Below, in pieces: positions 43,766 to 53,080 of a stretch of 64,000 bases of DNA. Origin of the DNA: G963665545 sp963665545 (lineage in GTDB: Bacteria; Pseudomonadota; Gammaproteobacteria; Xanthomonadales; SZUA-36); NCBI GenBank assembly GCA_963665545.2, contig CAXXKZ010000012.1, positions 242,595-306,594 of the forward strand, given 5' to 3'. Both the position numbers and the translations under genes were made by a program. Every line of letters starts with the position of its first letter. The stretch's first letter is position 1. The notes below the pieces were generated by a model. The model did not search any database. It was not told where the DNA came from and saw only the letters and a list, made by a program, of their open reading frames with translations.

Positions 43766-44158
43766 ATGGTCAAGCACACAACTCAAAATCAAGCTGAAAA
43801 TAATCTTTCCAACCTGCAACTGTCGGGTGTGGTGGCACGCGCTTTCTGCCAACCGCTGCAAGTTCTTGGGTATACCGAGTCGTCACTTTCTGCCTTTTCC
43901 GTATTCTGGTGTGTCGCGTTTGAAGCGGGGCGGATACAGGTCGAGGTGGCAGATCTCACTGGCCTTTCGGCAAAGACCGTTTCACGCGTGCTGTCGCAGC
44001 TGGGCGAAACCCGTTCCGGTCGGGGATGGATCAGTCAACGTACCGACGATAATGACCGACGCGTTCGAAGGCTTCACTTCACACGCAAGGGTCGCGCTGT
44101 ACATGGCCGTATGCTCAGGGACCTCAGAAAGTATCAAGCCAAAATCGACCTACATTAA
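43766..44158 (+). CDS. MarR-like winged-helix regulator
   Basis: About 130 residues. The helix-turn-helix reads VEVADLTGLSAKTVSRVLSQ and the wing is represented by GWISQRTDDNDRRVRRLHFT, followed by LTRKGR-type 'FTRKGRAVHGRML', which is the MarR pattern. ATG 43766 is chosen because homology begins there; the ribosome-binding site is weak. No ligand or target can be inferred, although the nearest upstream region is its own promoter. Confidence 0.65.
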   Translation: MVKHTTQNQAENNLSNLQLSGVVARAFCQPLQVLGYTESSLSAFSVFWCVAFEAGRIQVEVADLTGLSAKTVSRVLSQLGETRSGRGWISQRTDDNDRRVRRLHFTRKGRAVHGRMLRDLRKYQAKIDLH

Positions 44159-44309
44159 CTCCCTATTCGAGAGAGCCCCCGGAACCACAAAGCCCGCGGA
44201 TCACACCGCGGCGGACAGTACCGACCCATCATTTTTCCACGCATACGGAGAATTCCGCCTGCTTGCTTCCATGGAAGCTCACATAAAATGCAGCCATCCT
44301 GAAGCAGAC

Positions 44310-44391
44310 TGCGCAAAATGAAGACGAAGCGGCGCCGCCCATTCCATGAATGGGGGCTCGAAAACTGCGGAAGATCTCCGGATTTTGCGCA
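44310..44391. repeat. 10-bp inverted repeat with internal hairpin in a gene-poor stretch
   Basis: TGCGCAAAAT (44310-44319) and ATTTTGCGCA (44382-44391) are perfect inverted copies 62 bases apart, with an inner CCCATT/AATGGG hairpin. The ~490 bases between the MarR-like gene and the TPR gene (44159-44647) otherwise show no gene or RNA that I recognise. There is no T-run, so it is not a classical terminator. Confidence 0.5.
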
Positions 44392-44647
44392 ACCCCGCGC
44401 GCTGCGGGCACAAAGGTACGACACTAGGGTTATTCATCATTGCCATTTTCGCTCTTCCTGAGCTGAAGATCCTTCCCTGGTATGGGTGTCATCATATTGA
44501 ACTGACAACAGCCGTCAACCGAATACACACGACGGATCACCAAACTAGCCACCGACCAACAGATCGTCAAGGAATTTCCCACGACAGGCAGTATTCTTCT
44601 AACGAACGGGCCAGTATGCTGCGGGGGCGGAAACTACCGGGGCCTGA

Positions 44648-46447
44648 CTATTGTATTGGCAGGCCGACCTTCAACAGGTGTGCATCCCAGCGACTGTCTT
44701 GCCTGATAGACGTCAGGAACGGGTTGCCAAGCATCCATGCCAGGCCAGGGTCCCGCTGATCGACTGCGCGCGACAGCCACTCGAAAGCCAGGTCTGGCTC
44801 ATTGGCCAGCGCATGAATCTCGGCAATTTGAAACGCTGCCTCAGCGCCGTGGTCGGTTTTGAATTGCGCCAGCAGCGTGTGCGCTTTTTCCGTTCGGCCC
44901 AAAGCGGTCAGGGCCAACAGCTGGCCGTAGCTGGCCCAAAAGGGACTTTTTTCCAGCTGCATATGAAGCAATCCTGATCGGGCCCGCTCATCGGCAATCA
45001 ATGCACGACCGAGGAAAACATGCGCACCTGGATAGTCGGGCTCGTTAACCATGAGTTGGCGATAGGTACTGATCGCCTGCTTATATTGTCCGTCGAATTC
45101 CTGAGCCATACCCAGTCGCAAACGGTGGGCCAGGTTCATTCGATCGAGTCTGATCGCCCTCGACCAGAGCGACTGTGCCTGATCAAATTCGCCCAGTGCG
45201 AGTTTGACGGAGGCGGAACCAACGATGGCCAGAATGTCGGACGGGGCAAGATTCAACGCGGTTGCATATGCCTCATCCGCGCCACTCCAGTCCCACTCCC
45301 CATACGCCAATAGCTGGCCAAGCACCACCCAGCCATCGGCCAATTCAGGGTTCAACTCAATGGCCCGGCGGACCGCTTGATACGATAGTGTGACTGCGTC
45401 CCCAGAAGGTGGCACGGTGGTCATGGCGCGATCAAAACTGATCTGGGCCAATGCAGCCCAGGCCTTACCGGACTGGGGGGCCAGACGGACGACCTCTTCA
45501 AGAATTGACCCAGCCCGACTCAGTGCCGCCGGTCCTTGGCGCGCCAATTGCACGGCCTGGTGGTATCGATTATGCAGCGGCCCATTCAAGTCCAGGGGCA
45601 AATCCAGGGCCAAATCCAGGGGCATATCTGGGGCCGGATCCGGGGCCCGGGCACTCACGGAACCGTGCTGCTCCAGGGCCAATACATCCTTGACAGCCTG
45701 GACGGCCTGCTCGGCCACCCGGGCAAGGCCCGCCGGCGTGGCAGAATCACCAAGCGACCAGTGTGACTGAGCGTCTGATCCGCTCAGCAGCTCGATATCA
45801 ATGCGAAGATTCCCATCCTGACCTGAAATTTTGCCTGCCAGAAGCCACGCCACACCCAAGGCCTCCGAAATTTCTGTGGTCGCAGTCTCGCTGTTCAAGA
45901 CCGCTACAGATGCACGCGCCGCAAGCTCCAGACCCGGGATGGTTTTCACGCGATCATAGAGCAACTCTGCGAATACCTGGGCCAGGAATATTTCGGCCGC
46001 TGTGTCCTGTTGTGCCAGTTCGAGAATGGCCAGGGATTGCTCAACCATGATCCCTTTGAAGTCATCATTCGTCACCACTTCGGGCCCCTTGCCCAGTGAC
46101 TCCGAGGAAGGAATGACGGCGAATTGATCCATGGCGATATAGAGCAGCAGGGCGAGGGACAGGCCCATAATCAGAAAATCAACGTGGCGCGAAGACCACC
46201 ATCCCTGGCGGGATGCCTGATTTGAAGCAGCAGTCTGCAGCGCTTGCCGTCGAGCCGCCTTTCGCGCATAGACCACGACCAGGGGAAAGCCGACAATGAG
46301 CAAAGTGGGGATTAACTCGGCAACCTGCGAGGGAACAGTTGCAGGCAATGCCTTCAGAGCGAACAGATGCAGAAGAGCGGCAGCGGCCAGATAAATGGCC
46401 GGCAGCACAAATACTTTATGTCGGATGATTTGACGAATCGAGCCCAA
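44648..46447 (-). CDS. TPR-repeat membrane protein
   Basis: About 600 residues if started at TTG 46447; the frame is open upstream but overlaps the small gene at 46533. Three or more N-terminal membrane helices are predicted (LPAIYLAAAALLHLFAL, VAELIPTLLIVGFPLVVVYA, HVDFLIMGLSLALLLYIAM). A FlgO/TolB-N-like periplasmic module (residues ~150-260) and then at least five TPRs to the C-terminus follow (for example IELNPELADGWVVLGQLLAY). A Pro/Leu/Asp microrepeat (PLDLALDLPLDL) joins the two parts. The TPR part is the kind found in CadC/adenylate-cyclase-like signalling proteins, but the DNA-binding domain is absent. Role unknown, probably a protein-interaction scaffold. Confidence 0.65.
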   Translation of the reverse strand: MGSIRQIIRHKVFVLPAIYLAAAALLHLFALKALPATVPSQVAELIPTLLIVGFPLVVVYARKAARRQALQTAASNQASRQGWWSSRHVDFLIMGLSLALLLYIAMDQFAVIPSSESLGKGPEVVTNDDFKGIMVEQSLAILELAQQDTAAEIFLAQVFAELLYDRVKTIPGLELAARASVAVLNSETATTEISEALGVAWLLAGKISGQDGNLRIDIELLSGSDAQSHWSLGDSATPAGLARVAEQAVQAVKDVLALEQHGSVSARAPDPAPDMPLDLALDLPLDLNGPLHNRYHQAVQLARQGPAALSRAGSILEEVVRLAPQSGKAWAALAQISFDRAMTTVPPSGDAVTLSYQAVRRAIELNPELADGWVVLGQLLAYGEWDWSGADEAYATALNLAPSDILAIVGSASVKLALGEFDQAQSLWSRAIRLDRMNLAHRLRLGMAQEFDGQYKQAISTYRQLMVNEPDYPGAHVFLGRALIADERARSGLLHMQLEKSPFWASYGQLLALTALGRTEKAHTLLAQFKTDHGAEAAFQIAEIHALANEPDLAFEWLSRAVDQRDPGLAWMLGNPFLTSIRQDSRWDAHLLKVGLPIQ

Positions 46448-46532
46448 ACCTAAAACCCAGCATATCCTGATGTCATAGGATACCCTGCCGGGCGGATCAG
46501 GGCGCTGATGGCCGCCTATTGTTGGCTGTGCG

Positions 46533-46709
46533 CTATTCGCCGTCCTCGGTGCTTGGCATTGCGCGATCAATTTCATCAATTTGGTTGAGCAACTCAATCT
46601 GGCTTTGACCGGCCTCAACGAGACCGGGCGCCGCCAAGTGTGTCACGGTGGTATAGAAAATCGTGGACACCAAGAGAAGCGCAAACATCAACAGCATACG
46701 TCGTGACAT
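46533..46709 (-). CDS. Small single-pass membrane protein (58 aa)
   Basis: ATG 46709 is preceded by AAGGGGAAATTC. The product starts MSRRMLLMFALLLVSTIFYT (one membrane helix) and ends with an acidic helix (VEAGQSQIELLNQIDEIDRA, then MPSTEDGE). It lies ~85 bases upstream of the TPR gene on the same strand and was probably made with it. No family is recognised. The strong ribosome-binding site, clear topology and codon pattern support a real gene. Confidence 0.6.
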   Translation of the reverse strand: MSRRMLLMFALLLVSTIFYTTVTHLAAPGLVEAGQSQIELLNQIDEIDRAMPSTEDGE

Positions 46710-46719
46710 GAATTTCCCC

Positions 46720-46923
46720 TTAACTGCCCGCCAGGCCCGACCTCAAAGGGTCGAACCAGAAGCGGGCCCCTTTCTTGTTGCCTTGGTCATTCAAAGAGCA
46801 ATCACTGCAGCAACCCCTTGACTGAGAGTTTAAGCGCAGCGCGAGCATCCATACAGGCCGTTCAGCGGCGATATTGCTACCGCTCAACAAGTATTGGCCC
46901 TCCATGTACGCATTTTCCCTCAA
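46720..46923 (-). CDS. Doubtful small reading frame upstream of the 58-aa gene
   Basis: Up to 67 codons, ending 10 bases before ATG 46709. An internal ATG (46905) has GGAGG-like sequence only after it. The Cys pair (RGCCSDCSLND) is the only notable feature. It may be chance; I list it because the position just before a real start would fit a leader or upstream gene. Confidence 0.2.
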   Translation of the reverse strand: MRENAYMEGQYLLSGSNIAAERPVWMLALRLNSQSRGCCSDCSLNDQGNKKGARFWFDPLRSGLAGS

Positions 46924-46924
46924 T

Positions 46925-47106
46925 AGGGCGATCGCAGGGGGGGTATCGAATCATTAATTTTCAGTGCTTATTTATTTACGATATTAACTTTTACAATGAT
47001 AGCGAATCGGGTAGATTATCCGGGTAGGCATCTGTGCACCACATATCTGCGCACCATTCAGGGACTCAATCAGTGCCTGTTAACACCAATCTACGGGAGA
47101 TGTGCT
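46925..47106 (+). promoter_or_regulatory. A+T-rich leader region of gltB
   Basis: The stretch 46949-47000 is notably A/T-rich compared with its surroundings and contains TACAAT (46993-46998), a possible -10 box, with only a weak -35. Between it and the TTG start at 47107 there is no gene. No riboswitch or attenuator that I can recognise is present. Confidence 0.35.
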
Positions 47107-48672
47107 TTGCCACAGCGTAGGGCCAAATTGCACGACCCGGTTCGGGACTTCAGGGACAGCTGCGGCTTTGCCTTGCTAGCCCATATGGACGGACGCAAAA
47201 GCCATTGGCTGATTGAAACCACGCTGGAATCTCTGTCTCGCCTGACGCACCGTGGTGCGGTAGCCGCGGACGGGAAATCCGGCGATGGCTGCGGCATTAT
47301 GCTGCAGTTTCCTGACTCCTTTTTGCGCGATGTGGCCCGCGACGAAGGTTTCCACCTGGCTGAACGTTTCGCCGCGGGGCTGGTGTTTTTCTCGCCGGAT
47401 CCAGAACGAATCCAACAGGGTCAGAACATCCTGTCCAAGCACCTGCGACGGGCTGCGCTCGAAATCGTGGGCTGGCGCAAGGTGCCCACCAATCCGGCTG
47501 TGGTCGGTGAGCAAGCGCTTGCCAGCATGCCTGCGATTTACCAGGTTTTTATAAACGCACCCACTGGGTGGGGGCCACACGATTTAGAGCGACAGCTCTT
47601 CGCCGCTCGCCGTTTTGCCTTTGAAGAACAGATGAAACTGTCCGACCCCGACCCGCTGTACTATGTCGTCACTCTTTCCAACCTGACCATGGTCTATAAG
47701 GGCCTGGTTCAGGCCAACGCCCTGGGCGAATTTTACCCGGACCTGCAGGACAGGCGCATGACCAGCGCCATCGGCATTTGCCACCAGCGATTTTCGACCA
47801 ACACCCTGCCACGCTGGAACTACGCCCAACCTTTCCGCTACCTGGCGCACAACGGTGAAATAAACAGTGTCAACGCCAACCGTGACTGGTCCAACGCCCG
47901 GCGTGGAATATTGCACTCGCCGCTACTTCCGAGCCTGATCGAATTATCCCACCTGGTCAATCAGGACGGGTCTGATTCCTCATCGCTGGATAATATGCTC
48001 GAGGTTTTTATGTCTGGCGGCATGGACCTGTTTCGCGCCATGCGCTTGTTGATGCCTCCGGCCATCCGGGAAGATATGGACCCGCAACTGAAGGCTTTTC
48101 TGCAGTTCAATTCCATGCACCAGGAGCCCTGGGACGGGCCGGCGGGAGTGGTCACCACCAATGGGCAGTTGGCCTGCTGCAACCTCGATCGCAACGGCCT
48201 GCAACCTGCCCGTTACAGTTTTACTACCGATGGCGTATTTACCATCGCCTCTGAAACCGGGGTGTGGGATTGTCCGCCAGAACGTGTCAAGCGTCGCGGA
48301 CGGCTTGGTCCGGGCGAAATGATTGCCATTGATACCGCTAGCGGGAAGCTATGGAAGACGGGCGCGATCGATGACAACCTCAAGGCCCGCCATCATTACG
48401 CAGAGTGGATGACCGAAAACCTGGTTCGGGTGTGGAACAACGACGACCAGGAACGCAAGATCGCCGAACAATTTATGAAAACCTCGGCCGATCAGTTGCC
48501 ACGCTTCCACAAGTTGTTCGGGTTGGGGGCCGAAGAGTGCGAAACGGTGATCGCGCCCATGGCGATGAACGCCCAGGAACCGGTGGGATCAATGGGCGAT
48601 GATACGCCAATGGCGGTGTTGTCGCGCCGCTCGCGCTCCATTTATGACTACTTCAGGCAGAATTTCGCATAG
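47107..48672 (+). CDS. gltB: Glutamate synthase large subunit, N-terminal part (ends at in-frame TAG)
   Basis: The start is TTG 47107 with GGGAG 8 bases upstream, giving a ~17-residue propeptide before the nucleophile Cys in RDSCGFALLAHMDG. Residues ~18-430 are the class II glutamine amidotransferase domain (RFSTNTLPRWNYAQPFRYLAHNGEIN is diagnostic), followed by the start of the central domain. The frame reads to QNFA and then TAG at 48670-48672. The next codons (VTNPPIDPLRESAVMSLETC) are the normal continuation of GltB, where other GltB proteins have Gln before VTNPPIDP. The TAG is one transition away from CAG. Alone, this part could only hydrolyse glutamine. Confidence 0.92.
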   Translation: MPQRRAKLHDPVRDFRDSCGFALLAHMDGRKSHWLIETTLESLSRLTHRGAVAADGKSGDGCGIMLQFPDSFLRDVARDEGFHLAERFAAGLVFFSPDPERIQQGQNILSKHLRRAALEIVGWRKVPTNPAVVGEQALASMPAIYQVFINAPTGWGPHDLERQLFAARRFAFEEQMKLSDPDPLYYVVTLSNLTMVYKGLVQANALGEFYPDLQDRRMTSAIGICHQRFSTNTLPRWNYAQPFRYLAHNGEINSVNANRDWSNARRGILHSPLLPSLIELSHLVNQDGSDSSSLDNMLEVFMSGGMDLFRAMRLLMPPAIREDMDPQLKAFLQFNSMHQEPWDGPAGVVTTNGQLACCNLDRNGLQPARYSFTTDGVFTIASETGVWDCPPERVKRRGRLGPGEMIAIDTASGKLWKTGAIDDNLKARHHYAEWMTENLVRVWNNDDQERKIAEQFMKTSADQLPRFHKLFGLGAEECETVIAPMAMNAQEPVGSMGDDTPMAVLSRRSRSIYDYFRQNFA

Positions 48673-51597
48673 GTGACCAACCCGCCCATTGACCCACTGC
48701 GTGAGTCCGCCGTGATGTCACTGGAGACGTGCATCGGCAGGGAGCACAACGTATTCCATGAAACGGCTTCCCACGCCCATCGTGTGATATTGCCGTGGCC
48801 AGTGCTGAATTACGTCAAATACCAGACTCTGCTCGGATTAGACCAGCGCTATTACCGTAAGAAGTGGTTCAGTCTCAATTATGACCCCACGGACGCGAAT
48901 CTGAAGATCGCGCTGCAGGGCCTGGCCGAATCCTGTGTGCTTGCTGTGCAGTCCGGCGCCACCATCATTGTGCTGTCGGACCGCGATATCAGTCCCAATA
49001 CGCTGCCAATGCCAGCGCCGCTGGCGGTCGGGGCGGTCCATCAGGCCTTGCTTCGATCCGGCGACCGGCCCAACGCCAATGTCATTATCGAAACGGGCTC
49101 TACGCGAGATCCGCACCAATTTGCAGTCTTGATCGGCTTGGGCGCCACCGCGATCTATCCTTACCTGGCCTTCCAGACAATCAATCAGCAAATCGAGTCA
49201 GGGGCATTGCGCGGTGACCCGATCGAATTGCGTAAAAATTATCGACGAGCTGTCCGCAAGGGGCTGCTCAAAATATTGTCCAAAATGGGCATCTGCACCA
49301 TGGCCAGTTACCGGGGGTCACAATTGTTCGAAGCCGTGGGGCTGGATAATGAAATCGTCGAGCTCTGCTGCCCCAAAGTTAATTCCAAGATCGGTGGTGC
49401 TGGATTCGAGATTCTTGAAGCCGACCTCAAGCGGCTTAGCGTCGCGGTCTGGGATGAGCAGGTGACCCTGCCCCGCGACGGTTTGTACCGATTTGTGTAT
49501 GGCGGAGAAGATCACGCTTATAACCCGGACGTGGTCATGAACTTGCAGCAGGCAGTGGCCAGTGGCAAATGGACCGACTATCAAGCGTACGCCGAGCAAG
49601 TCAATCAGCGACCGGTTCTGGCCTTACGCGACCTGCTGGCGCTCGAACCGCCAGCGCAGGGCATCGATCTCTCGGAGGTGGAACCTGCCGAGAATCTGTT
49701 TCCCCGTTTCGACACGGCCGGGATGTCCATCGGCGCCCTGTCACCGGAAGCCCACGAGTCGCTTGCCATTGCGATGAATCGAATCGGTGGCCGTTCCAAC
49801 TCGGGCGAAGGCGGCGAAGATCCGGCGCGCTTCAGCAGTGATAGAAATTCCCGCATCAAGCAGGTTGCCTCGGGACGGTTCGGTGTCAGCGCACACTATC
49901 TGGTCAATGCAGACGTGCTGCAGATCAAAATTGCCCAGGGCGCCAAGCCGGGCGAGGGCGGCCAATTGCCGGGCCACAAAGTGACGACGGAAATCGCTGC
50001 ATTGCGCCATTCCACGCCCGGCGTAACCCTGATTTCGCCGCCACCACACCACGATATTTACTCCATCGAAGATCTGTCACAACTGATCTTTGATTTGAAG
50101 ATGGTCAACCCTCAAGCCCTGATATCGGTCAAGCTGGTGGCCGGTGCCGGGGTGGGCACCATTGCGGTTGGGGTCGCCAAGGCCTATGCGGACCTGATCA
50201 CCATCGCCGGCTATGACAGCGGCACTGGCGCCAGCCCTCTGACATCAGTGAAATACGCCGGCATTCCATGGGAGTTGGGTTTGGCTGAAACCCACCAGGC
50301 CCTGATTGAAAACGGCTTGAGGCACAAAATCAGGCTGCAGGTCGATGGCGGGCTGAAAACTGGCCTCGACGTGATAAAGGCCGGCATACTCGGCGCTGAG
50401 AGTTTCGGGTTTGGTACCGGGCCGATGGTTGCCCTTGGCTGCAAATACCTGCGGCTGTGTCATTTGAACAACTGCGCCACGGGCGTGGCTACCCAGAACA
50501 AGACCCTCAGAGAGAAACATTTTCATGGCCTGCCTGAACGGGTCATCCAGTTTTTCGAATTTATCGCCCGCGACGTACGCGAATACCTGGCACTGCTGCA
50601 GATCAGGGAATTTACCGACATCATTGGCCGCACGGACCTGCTCCGTCAGCTGCCGGGGACAACGGAAAAGCAGGCGCGGCTGGACCTGTCACCCATATTA
50701 GCCTCAGCGGCAACCGTCAATGACCACTCACCCTTTTGCACCGAGCCGCGCAACGCTCCCTTCGATTCCGGCCGTCTCAACCAGGAGATTGTTGGCGCCG
50801 CAGGCACGGCTCTTGAGCGCGGCGCCGAGTGGGCGGGGGACTATAAAATTCACAATTTCGATCGATCCGTCGGCGCCACCCTTTCCGGCCGAGTTGCTGC
50901 GCTGCACGGCGCTGAAGGACTGGCCCCCGATACCCTTCGCATCGGACTCAAGGGCACTGCCGGACAAAGTCTGGGCGCCTGGAACGCGCCTGGCGTTACA
51001 GTACATCTCGAAGGCGATGCCAATGACTATGTGGGCAAAGGAATGTCGGGGGGGCGGATCATACTCACCACGGCCGACAGCGATCGCAAGCGGGCCAGAC
51101 GCAACGTCATTTGTGGCAATGCCTGTCTTTACGGCGCGACCGGGGGTGAGTTATTTGCCCACGGCCAAGCCGGGGAGCGATTTGCGGTGCGCAACTCTGG
51201 CGCCACGGCCGTGATAGAGGGCGCTGGCCACCACGCCTGCGAATACATGACCGGCGGGACGGTCGTCATCATGGGGCCGGTCGGTCCAAACCTGGCTGCG
51301 GGCATGACCGGCGGAGAGCTGTTTCTGCTTGACCGCGAACTTTGCGTTGAGCAGATACTCAATCCCGAATTTGTTGAATTCACCCCGCTCGAAACGCAGC
51401 GTTTCGAAGCGCCGCAGCGCCGTCTAAGGCACCTGATTACGCTACATACCCAACTCACCGGCAGCGAGTGGGGCCGCAAAGTGCTGGACGAATTTGAATT
51501 GATGTTGCCGTACTGGCGGTACATCCTGCCGCAAAACGTCGAGGCCAGCGAAGCCATTTCCCAGCAGGACGTACCGCTGCGCCTGGTGAGAGCATGA
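48673..51597 (+). CDS. gltB: Glutamate synthase large subunit, central, FMN and C-terminal parts
   Basis: This part starts at the GTG directly after the TAG and is in the same frame as the preceding half. It contains the rest of the central domain, the FMN-binding synthase domain (GVSAHYLVNADVLQIKIAQG, SVKLVAGAGVGTIAVGVAKA, IAGYDSGTGASP, QVDGGLKTG), the 3Fe-4S Cys cluster (LGCKYLRLCHLNNCATGVAT) and the GXGXG beta-helix C-terminal domain. The joined protein would be ~1496 residues, normal for GltB. The GTG lacks its own ribosome-binding site. The enzyme makes two glutamates from glutamine and 2-oxoglutarate with the GltD subunit. Confidence 0.92.
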   Translation: MTNPPIDPLRESAVMSLETCIGREHNVFHETASHAHRVILPWPVLNYVKYQTLLGLDQRYYRKKWFSLNYDPTDANLKIALQGLAESCVLAVQSGATIIVLSDRDISPNTLPMPAPLAVGAVHQALLRSGDRPNANVIIETGSTRDPHQFAVLIGLGATAIYPYLAFQTINQQIESGALRGDPIELRKNYRRAVRKGLLKILSKMGICTMASYRGSQLFEAVGLDNEIVELCCPKVNSKIGGAGFEILEADLKRLSVAVWDEQVTLPRDGLYRFVYGGEDHAYNPDVVMNLQQAVASGKWTDYQAYAEQVNQRPVLALRDLLALEPPAQGIDLSEVEPAENLFPRFDTAGMSIGALSPEAHESLAIAMNRIGGRSNSGEGGEDPARFSSDRNSRIKQVASGRFGVSAHYLVNADVLQIKIAQGAKPGEGGQLPGHKVTTEIAALRHSTPGVTLISPPPHHDIYSIEDLSQLIFDLKMVNPQALISVKLVAGAGVGTIAVGVAKAYADLITIAGYDSGTGASPLTSVKYAGIPWELGLAETHQALIENGLRHKIRLQVDGGLKTGLDVIKAGILGAESFGFGTGPMVALGCKYLRLCHLNNCATGVATQNKTLREKHFHGLPERVIQFFEFIARDVREYLALLQIREFTDIIGRTDLLRQLPGTTEKQARLDLSPILASAATVNDHSPFCTEPRNAPFDSGRLNQEIVGAAGTALERGAEWAGDYKIHNFDRSVGATLSGRVAALHGAEGLAPDTLRIGLKGTAGQSLGAWNAPGVTVHLEGDANDYVGKGMSGGRIILTTADSDRKRARRNVICGNACLYGATGGELFAHGQAGERFAVRNSGATAVIEGAGHHACEYMTGGTVVIMGPVGPNLAAGMTGGELFLLDRELCVEQILNPEFVEFTPLETQRFEAPQRRLRHLITLHTQLTGSEWGRKVLDEFELMLPYWRYILPQNVEASEAISQQDVPLRLVRA

Positions 51598-51643
51598 GCA
51601 ATCCGGACATGAGTAACGAGTGCAGGGGCATCGGGGACGCAAA

Positions 51644-53080
51644 ATGACGCTGCAGTCTGACCATTTTGCATTTCTCAATCGAGACCGGGGCGATCCAGCG
51701 GTGTACCCGCTGGAGGTCCGCCGTTCCGAATTCCGTGAAATCTACAAAGTATTTACCGAGAACGAGGCCAGTGAACAGGCCGAACGCTGCATCGATTGCG
51801 GCAATCCGTATTGCGAGTGGAAGTGCCCGGTGCACAACTACATTCCCAACTGGTTGAAGCTGGCGCAGGAGGGGCGGATCATCGAGGCAGCCGAGTTGTG
51901 CCACGAGACCAACAGCCTGCCGGAAATTTGCGGGCGCATTTGCCCTCATGATCGTCTCTGCGAGCAAGCCTGCACGCTGGCGACCGGCTTTGGAGCGGTG
52001 ACCATCGGTGCGATGGAACGCTACATCGTTGAGGAAGCCTTCAAACAGGGCTGGAAACCTGATTACTCCGGCGTCAAACCGCTGCCCTGGAGCGTCGGAG
52101 TAGTGGGGGCCGGGCCGGCCGGCCTGGCTTGCGCCAACGTCCTGTTACGCAATGGCATCAGCGTCACCGTGTATGACCGCCACCCTGAAATTGGTGGGCT
52201 GCTCAGCTTTGGCATTCCCGACTTCAAACTGGAACTCAAGGTCATGCGCCGGCGCCATGAACTGCTGCAGCAAGCCGGCGTGCAATTCCGCCTCAATTGC
52301 GAGATTGGCCATGACATCAAGGCCCTTGAGTTGCTCGACATGCATGACGCCCTGTTTTTCGGAACCGGCACATACACGCCGGTTGAAGCCCGGATTCCTG
52401 GCGCCGATGACAGCGGCATCGTGGCCGCGCTCGACTACCTGATTGGCCAGACTGGCCACATGTACAACCTCGATCTTCCGGATTATCCGCTGATCGATCT
52501 CAGGGGCGAGGATGTCCTGGTTCTGGGCGGTGGGGACACCGCCATGGACTGTGTTCGAACCGCAATTCGCCAGAGCGCCAACGCCGTTCACTGCGTCTAT
52601 CGACGTGATCGGGACAATATGCCGGGTTCACAGCGCGAAGTCAGTCACGCCATGAAAGAGGGCGTGGTGTTTGACTTCAATACCCTGCCGGTCCGCTTGA
52701 ATCACGAAAATGGGGGGCTGTCCGGCCTACAGGTGGTAGAGACCCGACTCGAGCTGGACCCCGACGGCGGGCGAGCTCAACCGGTGGTCATTGAGGGCAG
52801 CCAACGGGTGATTGATGCCAGTGTCGCAATATTCGCCTTTGGCTACCGACCCAGCCCACCGCATTGGCTGGAGGATCTCTCTGTGGAAACCCATCAGGGG
52901 GGACTTGTTGCGACTGTGGCCAACCTGCCGGGCCAGACTTCCAATTCGTCGATATTCGCTGCCGGCGACATGGTCAGGGGTTCGGATCTTGTCGTCACAG
53001 CGATAGCGGACGCCCAGATCGCAGCCCAGTCCATACTGCAGCATTTACGTCAATTGGAGCCGCTGCGGCTAAGCGCCTAG
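51644..53080 (+). CDS. gltD: Glutamate synthase small subunit
   Basis: A 478-residue GltD starting at ATG 51644; a GTG at 51620 is in frame but less likely. The N-terminal Cys-rich iron-sulfur segments are CIDCGNPYCEWKCPVHN and CGRICPHDRLCEQAC. The FAD-binding motif is VVGAGPAGLACAN and the NADPH-binding motif VLGGGDTAMDCVRTA. It passes electrons from NADPH to GltB. The gene directly follows gltB. The AG of its TAG stop (53078-53080) is the first two bases of repeat copy B, so the element abuts the gene exactly. Confidence 0.95.
   Translation: MTLQSDHFAFLNRDRGDPAVYPLEVRRSEFREIYKVFTENEASEQAERCIDCGNPYCEWKCPVHNYIPNWLKLAQEGRIIEAAELCHETNSLPEICGRICPHDRLCEQACTLATGFGAVTIGAMERYIVEEAFKQGWKPDYSGVKPLPWSVGVVGAGPAGLACANVLLRNGISVTVYDRHPEIGGLLSFGIPDFKLELKVMRRRHELLQQAGVQFRLNCEIGHDIKALELLDMHDALFFGTGTYTPVEARIPGADDSGIVAALDYLIGQTGHMYNLDLPDYPLIDLRGEDVLVLGGGDTAMDCVRTAIRQSANAVHCVYRRDRDNMPGSQREVSHAMKEGVVFDFNTLPVRLNHENGGLSGLQVVETRLELDPDGGRAQPVVIEGSQRVIDASVAIFAFGYRPSPPHWLEDLSVETHQGGLVATVANLPGQTSNSSIFAAGDMVRGSDLVVTAIADAQIAAQSILQHLRQLEPLRLSA

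Noticed and set aside
45590..45640. Repeated CCAGGGGCAAAT-type units near 45.6 kb.
   Set aside because: They encode the PLDLALDLPLDL linker of the TPR protein and are ordinary coding microrepeats.
13079..53080. Target-site duplication CTAG at the ends of the repeat element.
   Set aside because: Copy B is flanked by CTAG on both sides, but copy A has CAAG on the left and CTAG on the right, so a consistent duplication cannot be claimed.
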